From assembly GCA_046598395.1 (NCBI GenBank), contig JBKJIQ010000001.1, forward strand, positions 1 to 64,000: 64,000 nucleotides of DNA, written 5' to 3'. Below, piece after piece: positions 22,485 through 32,324 of the stretch. Every line of letters begins with the position of its first letter. The stretch's first letter is position 1. Under the pieces are notes generated by a model, which saw only the letters and a program-made list of their open reading frames with translations, searched no databases and was not told where the DNA came from. The stretch is from JAENVU01 sp046598395. Its GTDB lineage: Bacteria > Actinomycetota > Acidimicrobiia > IMCC26256 > JAENVU01. Both the position numbers and the translations under genes were made by a program.

Positions 22485-24476
22485 TTAGGAGCGACAGGTC
22501 GTGGGGTCGCGCCAACATGCGAGCATCGCATCGGCGAGTTTGGCCCCCACATACTTTGCGCCGTCCGGGCCGAAATGAGATCCATCGGGACGGAGTTCTA
22601 CGCCCGCGACTTGGGCCGGACATCGTCGGTCCGGGCAGACGATCGCGGTGAGATCCAGGATCGAAACTCGGCCGTCGCCCGTGGGGCCCGCGTCGCGGTA
22701 CAACGCGTTCAATGCCCGCACTCGACCAGCCTCATCGAGTCCGGGCAACACGGTGGCGGTGCCCGGTACCGGCGATGGGACCGTGAGGATCATCAGGCGC
22801 GCACCCTTGGCGGTAAGGAGCGCGGCCGCTCGCTTGACTTCCCCGTTCAGCACGACCCGATCGCGATCATCCGCGATGCGAACGCGTCGACCGTCCAGGT
22901 CGCGGTCGACGGCATCCCAACTCGCGAACCACACCACGAGATCGGGACGCGGTTCGGTCTTCACGACGGTGCGCAGCGCAGGGAAGATCGCTTTCGCACA
23001 GGCGCGTGACCACGGGTACGGGCGACCGTCGGCTTGCACGGTCACGCCTCGCAGAATCGAACAGCCCGGCGCAGCATCGGCCTCGAATGTGATGCCTCGA
23101 GCGGTGAGCGCATCGTCGAGGCCGGGACCGAGCGACGCCGCGAGGGAATCGCCGACCAACACCACGTGACGAGGACTCCCTTGCTGCGCGAGGCCGAGGG
23201 TGGTGCTGGAGGTGACGACCGGGCCTGCTTGCAGGAACGCGGGTGCTGCAACCGCGCCGGTGGTGCCCAGCATGATCGCGACCACGCCCGCGGCGAGCCC
23301 CGCAGGGGCCGCGATCCACGTGGCTCGACCTCGGAGTCCGGCGCGGATCGGCCGTTCGACGAGCAGGTAGGAGGTGACGGCGAAGCCGAGGGTGAGCACG
23401 ATCCGGAAGGCCGCGAGCCCCAGCCCGGAGATCCCGACACGGGACTCGGTTGCGTACACGATCACGGGCCAGTGCCAGAGATAGACGCCGTACGAAATGA
23501 CGCCGAGGGCGACGAATGGTTTGTACCCGAGCGCGCGCCCGACGATCCCTCTCGGTGTGAGCATGATCGAAGCGATGAGCACCGCCACCGCGAGCGCGAA
23601 GGCAGGCGAGCCGCCGTGGTAGAGCCAACTGCTCGCGTCGTGTGCGCTTGCAAACGCCACGAGGATCACGGCGAGCGCGGCGAGGCCCATCCCGTGAGAC
23701 ACGCGGCGGCGAACCGCGGTGAGCGCAGCGGGTGAAACGTCGACCAAGATCAGCGCGAGGAGGACGCCGATCAGGATCGTGTGCGCGTGCGTGTCGGTGC
23801 CGTAATACGCCCGCGACGGGTCGTCGGCCTTGAAAAGCCCGGCCATCAATGCGATCGAAGTGACGGTCCCCAACGCCGCGACCAGTGCGAGCACGCGCAA
23901 CCGGCCGCGTCCCAGCCGGAGGCTCACGAGCGTGACCAGCGGCCAGACCAAATAGAACTGCTCTTCGATCGCGAGCGACCAGAGGTGTCGGAACGGGGAT
24001 GGCGCACTGAAGAGGTCGAAGTAGGACTGGCCGGAGAAGACGAAGCGCCAGTTCGCGACGTAGAACAGGCCCGCGATCCCGTCCCCGCGCAGCCGTCCGA
24101 GTTCGGTACGCGGAACTTCGAACCCGGCGTAGATCGCCACGGCGATCATCATGAGGATCAGCGCGGGGAGGAGGCGTCGGGCCCGCCGCGCCCAGAATGT
24201 TGCGAACGCGATCGTCCCTATGCCACCTGCTCCCATGCCGTGAGCGCCCATGCCGTGAACGCCGGTGTCGGCGTGGCGACGCCACTCCATCACGAGCAGC
24301 GTCGTGATGAGGAAACCGCTGAGCACGAAGAAGGTGTCCACCCCGAGGAATCCTCCGGTGAGCCCGGATTGATCGAGGTGGAAGACAACGACCGCAGCCA
24401 CGGCGAGTGCCCGGAGCCCATCGAGTGCGGGCTGGTACGCCAGCTGGTTGGGGGCGTCGGCGGTGGTCGACGTCAC
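22485..24476 (-). CDS. Acyltransferase-3 (OafA/YrhL) family protein with C-terminal SGNH domain
   Basis: 663 residues. The N-terminal ~380 residues hold about ten membrane helices with the family motif LAYQPALDGLRALAVAAVVV, FFVLSGFLITTLL and the RHLWSLAIEEQFYLVWPLVT stretch. The C-terminal extracytoplasmic SGNH domain has the nucleophile in VLVGDSLAAS and the D-x-x-H pair in RPDGSHFGPDG. Such fusions O-acetylate cell-surface glycans: the membrane part passes acetyl groups across and the SGNH part transfers them. A Met/Gly/His-rich loop (GVHGMGAHGMGAGGIG) encoded by short repeats is unusual. It converges on the kinase gene. Confidence 0.93.
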   Translation of the reverse strand: MTSTTADAPNQLAYQPALDGLRALAVAAVVVFHLDQSGLTGGFLGVDTFFVLSGFLITTLLVMEWRRHADTGVHGMGAHGMGAGGIGTIAFATFWARRARRLLPALILMMIAVAIYAGFEVPRTELGRLRGDGIAGLFYVANWRFVFSGQSYFDLFSAPSPFRHLWSLAIEEQFYLVWPLVTLVSLRLGRGRLRVLALVAALGTVTSIALMAGLFKADDPSRAYYGTDTHAHTILIGVLLALILVDVSPAALTAVRRRVSHGMGLAALAVILVAFASAHDASSWLYHGGSPAFALAVAVLIASIMLTPRGIVGRALGYKPFVALGVISYGVYLWHWPVIVYATESRVGISGLGLAAFRIVLTLGFAVTSYLLVERPIRAGLRGRATWIAAPAGLAAGVVAIMLGTTGAVAAPAFLQAGPVVTSSTTLGLAQQGSPRHVVLVGDSLAASLGPGLDDALTARGITFEADAAPGCSILRGVTVQADGRPYPWSRACAKAIFPALRTVVKTEPRPDLVVWFASWDAVDRDLDGRRVRIADDRDRVVLNGEVKRAAALLTAKGARLMILTVPSPVPGTATVLPGLDEAGRVRALNALYRDAGPTGDGRVSILDLTAIVCPDRRCPAQVAGVELRPDGSHFGPDGAKYVGAKLADAMLACWRDPTTCRS

Positions 24477-24598
24477 CGGCGGATCGTACCGGCCAGCCCG
24501 GCCGAGGAGACGCCGGGTTCAGATCACACCGAGCGTCCCGACGCGAGCAGGGCCGCGCGCTACCTTCCCGGGCGTGACGATCGCAGGCGGCCGGTGCG

Positions 24599-24925
24599 AT
24601 GTGGTTGGTGCGTGAGGGCGAGGTGCTCGCCACCGTCGAAGTCCCCGACGGCGTTCGGGGACGGCGGCGGGGACTGCTCGGCCGGACCGGGATCGACGGT
24701 GTGATGCTGTTGAAGCCGTGTCGCAATGTTCACACCGTGGGAATGCAGTTCACGATCGATGTTGCCTTCTGTGATCGTGACGGCGTGGTGTTGCGCACCG
24801 CGACCCTGGCGCCGCGCCGGCTCTCCCCGTTTGTGGTGCGCGCCGCGATGGCACTGGAGGCCGAGGCCGGGGCGTTCGATCGCTGGCGGCTTCGCGCCGG
24901 TGATCACCTCGAGTTTCGCCCATGA
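24599..24925 (+). CDS. DUF192 family protein
   Basis: 108 residues. The conserved core RGLLGRTGIDGVMLLKPCRN and HTVGMQFTIDVAFCDRDGVV match DUF192, a small domain found alone or exported in bacteria and archaea with no established activity. There is no signal peptide, so it is cytoplasmic. It overlaps rsmI by four bases (ATGA), so the two are co-translated. Confidence 0.88.
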   Translation: MWLVREGEVLATVEVPDGVRGRRRGLLGRTGIDGVMLLKPCRNVHTVGMQFTIDVAFCDRDGVVLRTATLAPRRLSPFVVRAAMALEAEAGAFDRWRLRAGDHLEFRP

Positions 24926-25794
24926 CCGGGAGCCGCGAAACCGAGCCCGGTGTCGGTGGCGCGTTGATCTTGGTGGGGACGCCGATCGGAAACTTGGGTG
25001 ACCTCTCGCCTCGGGTCATCGACACGCTCCGCGATGCGGACCTCATCGCGTGTGAAGACACCCGTCGCACGCACGCCTTGATGAGTCACGCAGGGGTTGC
25101 GGGCGGCGGGCGGTTGCGATCGATCGCGGCGCACGACGAGACCGCGCGTTGCGCGTGGGTGGTGCAACAGGTTGGGTCCGGGCTGCGGGTTGCCTACGTG
25201 ACCGATGCCGGCATGCCCGGGATTAGTGATCCCGGCACAAAGTTGGTGCGAGCGTGTCTGGATGCGGGACTCGCGGTTGAGGTGGTGCCGGGACCAACGG
25301 CGCTCACCGCCGCGTTGGTGCTCTCGGGTCTGCCCACCGATCGCTTCGTCTTCGAAGGGTTTCTGCCCCGAAAGGGCAACGGTCGGAGCGAGCGGCTGGT
25401 CGAGATTGCCGCGGAGACGCGAACCGTTGTGGTCTATGAGTCGCCGCGCCGGGTGGTGGCAACGCTCGAGGAACTCGTGAGGCACTGCGGGCCGGACCGT
25501 GCGGCCTCGCTCGCGCGCGAGCTCACCAAACTGCACGAGGAGGTACTGCGCGGAACGCTCGCAGACGTCATCGAGGCGCTCCACGGTGAGGACCCGCGCG
25601 GTGAGTGCGTGATCGTGGTTGGCGGTGCGGATCGCGAGCGGCTGTCGGCCACAGTGGAAGAGATCGATGACGCGCTGCGCGCCGAGATCGAGGCCGGCAC
25701 TTCGAAGAAGGACGCAGCCGCAATTGTGAGCGTGCGCCTCGGCCTCCCGCGCCGAGAGGTCTACGAACGCGCGGTTCGTCTCAGCTCGCGGTGA
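24922..25794 (+). CDS. rsmI: 16S rRNA (cytidine1402-2'-O)-methyltransferase
   Basis: 290 residues. The tetrapyrrole-methylase-type fold opens with ILVGTPIGNLGDLSPRVIDT and shows ACEDTRRTHALMSH, YVTDAGMPGISDPG and PGPTALTAALVLSGLPTDRF, all diagnostic for RsmI. It 2'-O-methylates C1402 of 16S rRNA in the decoding centre using SAM. It opens the conserved block and its last 14 bases overlap the convergent AbrB-type gene. Confidence 0.96.
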   Translation: MTGSRETEPGVGGALILVGTPIGNLGDLSPRVIDTLRDADLIACEDTRRTHALMSHAGVAGGGRLRSIAAHDETARCAWVVQQVGSGLRVAYVTDAGMPGISDPGTKLVRACLDAGLAVEVVPGPTALTAALVLSGLPTDRFVFEGFLPRKGNGRSERLVEIAAETRTVVVYESPRRVVATLEELVRHCGPDRAASLARELTKLHEEVLRGTLADVIEALHGEDPRGECVIVVGGADRERLSATVEEIDDALRAEIEAGTSKKDAAAIVSVRLGLPRREVYERAVRLSSR

Positions 25795-26020
25795 GCTTCC
25801 CTACACAGACCGCGCAGACCAGCTTGCGGCTGAAGTCGCGGAGCTGATCGTTCGATCCGCAGAACACGCAGCGCTGTTCCACCTTCTCGAGCACGATGCG
25901 CTCGCCTTCGGCCGACATCATGACCAAATCGCCGAAGTCGATCCGTAACGACTTGCGCATCTCCACGGGGATGACGACGCGCCCGAGCTGGTCAACCTTG
26001 CGGGCAACACCGTTGGCCAT
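25781..26020 (-). CDS. AbrB/SpoVT-type transcription factor with C-terminal zinc-ribbon-like motif
   Basis: 79 residues. The swapped-hairpin AbrB domain is RKVDQLGRVVIPVEMRKSLR and RIDFGDLVMMSAEGERIVLE. The C-terminal half carries two CxxC pairs (CVFCGS and CAVCVG) that probably bind zinc. It is divergent from metG with only 58 bases between the starts, and overlaps the rsmI end. A global transition-state-type regulator or a regulator of the flanking translation genes is a possibility; no target can be named. Confidence 0.9.
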   Translation of the reverse strand: MANGVARKVDQLGRVVIPVEMRKSLRIDFGDLVMMSAEGERIVLEKVEQRCVFCGSNDQLRDFSRKLVCAVCVGKLTAS

Positions 26021-26079
26021 GTGGATACCCCGTAAATGAGAACTCGGAACCGCTCGGACCGTCGGTACTGTAGGGCTCT
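26020..26079 (+). promoter_or_regulatory. Divergent promoter region; probable leaderless metG start
   Basis: TACTGT (26066-26071) is a good -10 hexamer whose start site would fall at or next to the TTG start codon of metG (26079), leaving no leader. No Shine-Dalgarno sequence is present. The abrB-type gene is transcribed the other way from the same 58-base space. Confidence 0.5.
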
Positions 26080-27595
26080 TGTCTGAATCCTTCTATGTGA
26101 CGACCCCGATCTACTACGCGAACGATGCGCCGCACATCGGTCACGCCTATACCACGGTGCATGCCGACGTGCTGGCCCGCTGGCGCCGTCTGCACGGCGA
26201 CGACGTCCTCTTCCTCACCGGGACCGATGAGCACGGGCTCAAGATCCAACGAGCTGCCGAGGAGCGGGGGATCACGCCGCTCGAACTCGCCGATATCACG
26301 AGCGCGCGGTACCAAGACGCCTGGGCGTCGCTCGACATCACGAACGACGACTTCATCCGCACCACCGAGCCGCGCCATCACACGGCGGTCCAGGCATTTC
26401 TCCAGCAGGTCTACGACAACGGCTTCATCGAGCTCGCCACGTATGAGGGCCTGTATTGCGTTCCGTGTGAGGCCTATTACACCGACGACGAAGTGGTGGA
26501 CGGGAACTGTCCGATCCATCACCGGCCGGTCGAGCAGGTGACCGAGGACAACTATTTCTTCGCATTGTCGAAGTTCGAACAACCACTGCTCGAGTACTAC
26601 GAGGCCCACCCCGAGGCGGTGCAACCGGACAGCAAGCGCAACGAGGTCCTCGGCTTCATCCGCCAAGGTCTGCGCGACTTCTCGATGAGCCGTACGTCGA
26701 TCTCGTGGGGGATCCCGCTGCCGTGGGACCCCGAACACGTGACCTACGTCTGGTACGACGCGCTGATCAATTATGCGACCGCGGTCGGATTCGGTAGCGA
26801 CCCCGCGCTCTTCGCCCGGCGCTGGCCCGTGCAGTATCACCTGCTCGCGAAGGACATCTTGCGGTTCCATGCTGTCTACTGGCCCGCGATGCTGATGGCG
26901 GCCGGTCTTCCCTTGCCCGAGCGCATCTTCGCCCACGGCTACTTGCTTGTAGGTGGCGACAAGATGAGCAAGACGGCGCTGAACCAAATTGCACCGGCCG
27001 ACCTCGTGCCGGAGTTCGGCAGCGACGGCTTCCGGTATCACTTCGTGACCGATGTTCGCTTCGGTTCCGATGGCGACTTCAGCTACGAAGGGATGGTCGC
27101 GCGCTACAACTCGGACCTCGCGAACAACTTCGGCAACCTCGCGAGCCGCGTGCTCAACATGGCCGTGTCGTACTGCGAGGGGAGCGTGCCCGCGACGCGC
27201 GACAACGGTCCACTGGCTCTGAGCACCGGGGTCGCGCTCGACGGTTTCGAGTTCGCGCTCGCGCAGCTCAACTTCGCCGACGGGTTCGCAGCGGTGTGGC
27301 AGCTGATCCGCGATGCCAACACCTATATCGAAGAGCGCCAGCCGTGGGCGCTGAACAAGGCGGGGGACGCCGAAGCCACCGCCGCCGTCATCGGCGATTG
27401 CCTGGAGGTGCTTCGGGTCGTCGCGCTGTTGGCGTCGCCGGTCATCCCTCGGGCCGCCGCCGAACTCTGGCGGCGGCTTGGTCTCACGGGAACGCCGGTG
27501 GATTGCCGGCTGCCCGACGACGCCCGCTGGGGCGCGATGGAGACGGGCGGGAACCAACTGGAGAAGGGCGATCCGCTGTTCCCCCGCCTCGATCT

Positions 27596-27599
<4 letters not shown>
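26079..27599 (+). CDS. metG: Methionyl-tRNA synthetase
   Basis: 506 residues, the short form without a C-terminal EMAP-like domain. Class I signatures are HIGH (PHIGHAYTTVHADVL) and KMSKT (normally KMSKS). The zinc/connective-peptide region keeps CVPCEAYYTDDEVVDGNCPI. It charges tRNA-Met for initiation and elongation. The start is a TTG (protein begins SESFYVTTPIYYAN), which matches the conserved N-terminus of the family; no ATG or GTG is available nearby. The stop overlaps the GTG of tatD. Confidence 0.96.
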
Positions 27600-28369
<770 letters not shown>

Positions 28370-28564
28370 CGGGCTGACCTGCGGTTGTGTTGATTTAGCT
28401 CCCCCGATCCTGGGCGTCACCGCTGGCAGATACTGGAATCTGGATTGACCGTCAAAGGAACCCGTCGTTAGGTTCGTCGCTGCCCTGACCGGTGCCATGA
28501 GGCATCGGCAACGACCGGGAGGCGGAGCCCGATCACCGAGCACCTGACTCGTCGCAGCGCGCGG
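28370..28564 (+). promoter_or_regulatory. Leader region of the RpfB-like gene, possible structured RNA
   Basis: 195 bases between tatD and the RpfB-like gene. It holds a small stem-loop CGGTGCC-ATGA-GGCATCG (about 28489-28506) followed by a GC-rich purine stretch. RpfB-type genes elsewhere have cyclic-di-AMP riboswitches; I do not find that class's conserved motifs here. What the leader does is unknown. Confidence 0.4.
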
Positions 28565-30256
28565 ATGAATAGCTCGGACGCGCGCGCCCGGCGTTATGCA
28601 TTGCAGACAGTCAAGCCGTCTCCGGCGCGCCTCGTCGCGCCCGAGCCCGATGTCTGGCTTCCGATTTTCGACGTCACCGCCGAGCTGGAAGCGATGGACA
28701 TCACCGGCGAGCTCGAGCTGCTCGCGCTGGAGGAAGGCCGAGTCGACCTGGAGCGTGAGCTCGAGACCTTGGAGGCCGATTTCTGGCGCACCGCCGAGGT
28801 CGATCATCCATTTCTCACGGGCAGTCTGCCGGTGGCGGCCGACCCCGAGTCCCTCACGATCTTCGAAGCTGCACCGCCCATCGAGGCTTCGCCGCGTGCG
28901 CTGGAGTCGGACGACCTACCTACAGAACTCCCAACCGTCGTAGCGACGCCATTTCTCAACGATTCGCCGGCCGACGGTCAGGGTTCGGTCGCGCCGGAGG
29001 CCCAACCGGTCAAGGCCGTCGTGCCCTCGGCGGAGCCGGCCCTCGCTCCCTTGCCGATCCCGGTGGAGTACGCACGGGTGCAGCCGAATCGGCCTGCGAT
29101 TGCCGGTCGCCGTCGGTCGCTACGCCTGCGCCGCCGCGTGATCGTCACCGCGCTCGTGGTCGCGGTCGCCGCGGCGTTCGTGGGGGTCACCGCTCAAGTC
29201 CTGGGCGGCACGCAGCCGCGTCGCGACGTCACGGTGTCGATCGACGGTCAGGCGAGCACGATCGTGACTCGCGAGGGCACCGTGGCCGATGTCCTCACCG
29301 CTCGGGGGATTGTCCTGAAGCGCGGCGACCGCGTGATTCCGTCGCTGGCCACCCAACTCCGCCAGGGCATGCCGATCAGTGTGATTCGGTCGTTCCCGCT
29401 CGTGGTGGATGTCGACGGTGTGGTGACCGCTCGGCGTTCGACCCGGCACCGGTTGGCGGGATTGCGGCGCGACCTCGGGCTTCCGGCCGGACTGGTCGCA
29501 TTGGATGCGCCCCGACGTCTTGGTCGTGGCGATCGCCTGGTGCTGCGTACCCCCCACGACCTGAACTTTGTCGTCGACGGTGTGACCTCTCCGTTGAGCA
29601 GGGTGACGGCGCTCACCGCAGGAGAGCTCGTCGCGAGCCGCAACATCGTGATGGGCCCACAGGACGAGATGCAGCCGGCGGCGGAGACCCGCATCGTCTC
29701 GGGCATGACCGTGCAGGTGTTTCGTATCGCGGCTGACGAAGTGGCCGAAGAACAGCTCACTCCGTTTCCCTCCGAGTATCGAGACGACGCGAACCTCGCG
29801 GCCGGGCACACGCGAACAATCCAAGCGGGCCAGAACGGTCGAGTCCGAGTTGTTTCGAAGGTGGTTCGCCGAGACGGCCAGATTGTTGAGTGGACCGAAG
29901 CTCGCCGGGAGGTGCTGGCCGCGCCCGTCACCCAGATCCTGGCCAGGGGTACGAAGCTCTCAGGAACGCAAACGCCGCCTCCCAATGCTGCAACGGGCGG
30001 GCGCTACTGGGGTTCGGGCACGGCCACGTTCTACAACAGCCACGCGGGCGCCGGGGCCTGTGCTCATCTGACATTGCCGTTCGGCACGATCCTGAAGTTG
30101 GTCAACGAGGCCAACGGCAAGACGGCGCAGTGTCGGGTGGGGGACCGCGGTCCGGAGGCCTGGACCGGCCATGTCATCGACCTGAACCCTGACGTGTTTG
30201 CGGAGTTGGCGCCATTGTCGACCGGTGTGATCTCGCTCAAGATCTACATCCTCTGA
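28565..30256 (+). CDS. RpfB-like cell-wall protein: DUF348 repeats, G5 domain, RlpA-type domain
   Basis: 563 residues. A long cytoplasmic N-terminal region (1-185, acidic, Ala/Pro/Glu-rich) is unusual. A single membrane helix (about 191-211) precedes ubiquitin-like DUF348 segments (about 220-385) that resemble those of RpfB, a G5 domain (about 393-460) and a double-psi beta-barrel end of RlpA/3D type: GRYWGSGTATFYNSHAGAGA, CRVGDRGP and GHVIDLNPDVFAELAPL. RpfB normally ends in a lysozyme-like resuscitation-promoting domain; here an RlpA-like barrel replaces it, as in YabE-type proteins. It would act on peptidoglycan outside the membrane. Confidence 0.88.
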   Translation: MNSSDARARRYALQTVKPSPARLVAPEPDVWLPIFDVTAELEAMDITGELELLALEEGRVDLERELETLEADFWRTAEVDHPFLTGSLPVAADPESLTIFEAAPPIEASPRALESDDLPTELPTVVATPFLNDSPADGQGSVAPEAQPVKAVVPSAEPALAPLPIPVEYARVQPNRPAIAGRRRSLRLRRRVIVTALVVAVAAAFVGVTAQVLGGTQPRRDVTVSIDGQASTIVTREGTVADVLTARGIVLKRGDRVIPSLATQLRQGMPISVIRSFPLVVDVDGVVTARRSTRHRLAGLRRDLGLPAGLVALDAPRRLGRGDRLVLRTPHDLNFVVDGVTSPLSRVTALTAGELVASRNIVMGPQDEMQPAAETRIVSGMTVQVFRIAADEVAEEQLTPFPSEYRDDANLAAGHTRTIQAGQNGRVRVVSKVVRRDGQIVEWTEARREVLAAPVTQILARGTKLSGTQTPPPNAATGGRYWGSGTATFYNSHAGAGACAHLTLPFGTILKLVNEANGKTAQCRVGDRGPEAWTGHVIDLNPDVFAELAPLSTGVISLKIYIL

Positions 30257-30269
30257 CCGGCGGCCGCCG

Positions 30270-31100
30270 GTGGCACTGACCCCCGCCACGATTCCCGCGT
30301 TGCTCGAGCGTCACGGTCTCAGGCCCAGCCGCGCACTCGGACAGAACTTCCTCGCCGACGCGAATACTGCGCGTCGCATCGTGCGCCTCGCCGCGCTCCA
30401 TCCTGGCGACCACGTCTTGGAGATCGGTCCGGGCGTCGGGTCATTGACGGTCGCGTTGCTCGAGGCTCGCCTCGTGGTGACGGCGCTCGAACTCGATCGT
30501 CATGTGGTGCCCGCGCTCATCGAAACGATCGGCCCCGATGCCGCGAAGGTCGTGATCGGCGACGCGATGTCGATCGATCTCGCGGAGTTGCTGCCGGACG
30601 ACGGCCGTGCGTGGCACCTCGTCTCGAACCTGCCGTACAACGTGGCGACACCGCTCGTGATGCGTTTCCTCGAAGCCGCACCCTCGGTGGGTTCCATGTT
30701 GGTGATGGTGCAACGGGAAGTGGGCGAACGCTTCGCGTCGGGTCCGGGGACCAAGGCGTACGGCGCGGTCTCGGTCAAGATCGCCTACTACGCCCGTGCC
30801 CAGGTGGTGGGACTCGTCCCGGCGAGTGTGTTTATTCCTGCACCCCGGGTGGAATCCGCATTGGTCCGCCTCGTGCGCCACCCCACGCCGCCGGTGGAGG
30901 TACCGTCGCCGGATCGCCTCTTCGCATTGGTGCGCGCCGGGTTTGGTCAACGGCGAAAGATGTTGCGCGGCGCGCTCCGAGCGCAACTGGGGGAGCGGAC
31001 CGAGGAGGTCCTGGCCGCCGCAGGAATTGATGGGCGGGTTCGAGCCGAGGAGCTGACGTTGGATCGCTGGGCAGAGTTGGCACGGGCGGCGGGCGCGTGA
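30270..31100 (+). CDS. ksgA: 16S rRNA (adenine1518/1519-N6)-dimethyltransferase
   Basis: 276 residues from a GTG (30270). The SAM site VLEIGPGVGSLTVALLE and the acceptor-site motif SNLPYNVATPLVMRFLE are diagnostic, along with LGQNFLAD at the start. It dimethylates two adjacent adenines in helix 45 of 16S rRNA during small-subunit assembly. The stop overlaps the GTG of ispE. Confidence 0.96.
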   Translation: MALTPATIPALLERHGLRPSRALGQNFLADANTARRIVRLAALHPGDHVLEIGPGVGSLTVALLEARLVVTALELDRHVVPALIETIGPDAAKVVIGDAMSIDLAELLPDDGRAWHLVSNLPYNVATPLVMRFLEAAPSVGSMLVMVQREVGERFASGPGTKAYGAVSVKIAYYARAQVVGLVPASVFIPAPRVESALVRLVRHPTPPVEVPSPDRLFALVRAGFGQRRKMLRGALRAQLGERTEEVLAAAGIDGRVRAEELTLDRWAELARAAGA

Positions 31101-31948
31101 ACCCGGGGATCGAGATCACGGCCCCGGCCAAGCTCACGCTCACGCTGCGCGTGCTCGGGACCCGTCCCGACGGCTTCCACGAACTCGAGGCCCTCACGGT
31201 GATGATCTCGGCGCCCGTAGACACGCTCACGATCGGTCCGGCGGTTGCCGGTGTCGTAGTGCTGACCGTGAACGGCGGTGGCGACGACATACCGCATGAT
31301 GAGAGCAACCTCGTGGTGCGCGCGGCGCGCGCCGTGCTGCCCCCGAATGCCGGCGCCCGCATCGAGCTCACCAAGCGCATTCCGTCGGGCGCGGGGCTGG
31401 GCGGTGGCTCAGCCGATGCCGCGGCAGTACTGCGCGTGCTGCGAGATACCCATGGGCTCGATGAGGAGCTGGTCATGACCGCGGCGGCGGCGATCGGCTC
31501 GGATGTGCCCGTGTGCGTTTCGGGTCGTCCCGTCTTCATGCGCGGCCGAGGGGAGCGGCTCGAGGCCGTGGAACTCGCAGGTGCGCTGCATGTGGTGGTG
31601 GCCAAGCCGCCGTTCTCGCTCGCGACCCCGCCGGTGTTTCGGGCCTGGGATGAGCTCGGCGAACCTCGAAGCGTTCGGTTTCTGAGCGCACCCCCCGCCG
31701 TTGCCCACCTGGTGGACGGATTCGTCAATGATCTCGAGCCCGCGGCGGAGCGCGTCGAACCCCGAGTGCGTGAGTTTCGTGAGGCGCTGGAACGGGTGAC
31801 CAACTCGACCGCGTTGCTGGCAGGCAGCGGATCGTCGTATTGGCTACCCGCGGCAGATGACGAGACGGCCAGGCAGATCGCGGCGCAGGTCAGAACTCAA
31901 CTCGGCGTAGAAACGTTTTCGGGCCGAGTGCTGAACGACCTGGACTAG
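31097..31948 (+). CDS. ispE: 4-diphosphocytidyl-2-C-methyl-D-erythritol kinase
   Basis: 283 residues. The GHMP-kinase phosphate loop is IPSGAGLGGGSADAAAVLRV; the start AKLTLTLRVLGTRPDGFHEL and the final LLAGSGSSYWL fit. The last motif is usually GSGSAVF, so the C-terminal signature is slightly changed. It phosphorylates the 2-OH of CDP-ME in the non-mevalonate isoprenoid pathway. The stop overlaps the stop of bS22 on the other strand. Confidence 0.94.
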   Translation: MNPGIEITAPAKLTLTLRVLGTRPDGFHELEALTVMISAPVDTLTIGPAVAGVVVLTVNGGGDDIPHDESNLVVRAARAVLPPNAGARIELTKRIPSGAGLGGGSADAAAVLRVLRDTHGLDEELVMTAAAAIGSDVPVCVSGRPVFMRGRGERLEAVELAGALHVVVAKPPFSLATPPVFRAWDELGEPRSVRFLSAPPAVAHLVDGFVNDLEPAAERVEPRVREFREALERVTNSTALLAGSGSSYWLPAADDETARQIAAQVRTQLGVETFSGRVLNDLD

Positions 31949-32046
31949 CGACCCTGCTGACGGCGCTGCCAGCGCGTCTTTTTGAGAAGCTTCTTGTGCT
32001 TCTTTTTCCGCATGCGCTTACGGCGCTTTTTAATCAGGGAGCCCAT
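31945..32046 (-). CDS. 30S ribosomal protein bS22 (AURKAIP1/COX24 domain)
   Basis: 33 residues, MGSLIKKRRKRMRKKKHKKL... ending RRQQGR. The sequence MGS(V/L)IKKRRKRM with KKHKKLLKKTRWQRR is the signature of the small actinobacterial small-subunit protein bS22. It lies antiparallel to ispE with overlapping stop codons, so the two are convergent by four bases. Because of its length it is readily missed by gene callers. Confidence 0.93.
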   Translation of the reverse strand: MGSLIKKRRKRMRKKKHKKLLKKTRWQRRQQGR

Positions 32047-32175
32047 GAGGGCCGGGAGACTAGCCGCGTCGGTGTGCCGCGGCACATTCGGGCGAGCGCG
32101 ATCGCATCTGCGGCCGCGAACGGTCAATGGAGACCGTCGACGCCCACGCTCCGCGGTAAGGTCAGACGCGTTCCT

Positions 32176-32246
32176 TCGGGGGTGGTGTAACGGCAGCACG
32201 GGGTCCTTTGGAGTCCCAAGTCGAGGTTCGAAACCTCGCCCCCGAG
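32176..32246 (+). tRNA. tRNA-Gln (anticodon TTG)
   Basis: The acceptor stem TCGGGGG pairs with CCCCCGA, the T arm CGAGG/CCTCG encloses TTCGAAA and the anticodon loop CTTTGGA reads TTG. Discriminator G73 follows. CCA is not encoded. One T-T mismatch lies in the anticodon stem. It lies upstream of glmU as in other actinobacteria. Confidence 0.9.
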
Positions 32247-32324
32247 CCGGGGTGTCGAGCCCTCAGAGATGGTCAAGTCGCGAGCGCGGAGCCACAAGTG
32301 ACCGAACATGATGAGTAAACGATC

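Noticed and set aside
25992..27557. 521-codon antisense frame over metG
   Set aside because: It mirrors the metG codon pattern, lacks a ribosome-binding site and family features, and overlaps a divergent gene.
28370..28564. Cyclic-di-AMP (ydaO-type) riboswitch upstream of the RpfB-like gene
   Set aside because: The position fits, but I could not find the conserved GGGGTGAATC or CGTCAGCTAACC-like text.
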